From contig JAIRXT010000001.1 in the NCBI GenBank assembly GCA_031268125.1, forward strand, positions 1 through 12,075: DNA of 12,075 bases. Direction: 5' to 3'. Positions 11,915 to 12,075 of this stretch are shown here, in pieces. The stretch is from Treponema sp. (GTDB taxonomy: Bacteria; Spirochaetota; Spirochaetia; Treponematales; Breznakiellaceae). The notes below the pieces were generated by a model. The model searched no databases and had not been told where the DNA came from. It saw only the letters and a program-made list of their open reading frames with translations. The position numbers and the translations under genes were made by a program. Position 1 is the stretch's first letter, and each line of letters starts with the position of its first letter.

Positions 11915-12075
11915 ACGTCTCTTTTCGAATTTGGAATTTGGAATTTGGAATTGCTGAGTTTTGTGATAGCTGAACGATGGTTTCCATATCAAGACCGGTA
12001 ATTTCTCTGACAATATCAACGGAAAACCCTTTAGCCAGAGCATTCCTTGCCGTTTTTTTCAGTCCTTCCTGCAAT
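11913..12075 (-). CDS. Rpn-family recombination-promoting nuclease/putative transposase, C-terminal fragment
   Basis: Only the last 53 codons lie in the window; the gene runs off the right edge and the frame begins at 12074. The visible protein reads LQEGLKKTARNALAKGFS, then VDIVREITGLDMETIVQLS, and ends IPNSKFQIRKET. The helix-turn-helix-like pattern with ARNALAKGFSVDIVREITGL is typical of the C-terminus of Rpn/PD-(D/E)XK-nuclease-family proteins, which are abundant in treponeme genomes and promote RecA-independent recombination in E. coli. The nuclease domain is outside the window, so activity cannot be judged. The last dozen residues come from the heptanucleotide repeat and are probably not part of the ancestral protein. 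The stop lies 10 nt from the duplicated 35-bp block. Confidence 0.75.
   Translation of the reverse strand, partial: LQEGLKKTARNALAKGFSVDIVREITGLDMETIVQLSQNSAIPNSKFQIRKET
11927..11952 (-). repeat. Heptanucleotide tandem repeat inside the Rpn gene 3' end
   Basis: GAATTTG occurs three times in a row (11927-11947) followed by a partial unit (plus-strand view). On the coding strand it encodes AIPNSKFQI. Because seven is not a multiple of three, gain or loss of one unit would change the frame and the C-terminal residues. Related but shorter or imperfect versions lie at 8650-8680 and 11650-11665. Confidence 0.75.

Noticed and set aside
11750..12043. 97-codon minus-strand frame overlapping the Rpn fragment
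   Set aside because: It is out of frame with the Rpn C-terminal sequence, which has family-typical residues; the product runs through the hairpins and has no domain.

Overview
The window looks like the chromosome of a treponeme-type spirochaete, probably from the GC-rich termite-gut/free-living branch. This is an inference from protein style (RecF, DciA-like and ThrC sequences), from a Treponema-like Rpn-family C-terminus at the right edge, and from stem-loop repeats between operons. Nothing here is plasmid- or phage-like apart from the Rpn fragment.

Layout. Positions 1-233 hold no gene, only short repeats and palindromes. A tightly packed minus-strand operon runs from about 5475 down to 234: an RlpA-like/SPOR envelope protein, a beta-CASP metallo-beta-lactamase-fold ribonuclease, an aldo/keto reductase, a FucU/RbsD-type sugar mutarotase, and the 23S rRNA 2'-O-methyltransferase RlmB. 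Junctions are 4 nt, 30 nt, a 7-nt overlap and 25 nt. A divergent intergenic region (5476-5767), rich in hairpins, separates it from plus-strand threonine synthase (5768-7078). A minus-strand DUF815-type AAA+ ATPase (7164-8600) converges on thrC. A 332-nt gene-free stretch (8601-8932) carries a relic repeat and a long hairpin and precedes a translationally coupled plus-strand operon, recF - dciA-like (DUF721) - PflX-like radical SAM protein (8933-11605). The gene-free stretch 11606-11912 has a terminator-shaped repeat and a row of short hairpins. The window ends in the 3' end of an Rpn-family gene on the minus strand.

How the genes relate. The minus-strand operon mixes envelope, RNA-processing and sugar functions; only the AKR and FucU genes overlap and look like a functional pair. 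RecF and the DciA-like protein are replication/repair partners that usually sit near dnaA/dnaN in spirochaetes, but here dnaN and gyrase genes are not adjacent.

I see no defence island, CRISPR or biosynthetic cluster. The most interesting signals are non-coding: a terminator-shaped repeat 3' of two operons at opposite ends of the window with conserved arms and unrelated centres; a 35-bp exact inverted duplicate tied to an Rpn 3' end; a heptanucleotide tandem repeat inside the Rpn C-terminus; and a run of four hairpins ending in U-tracts that could be a small structured RNA.
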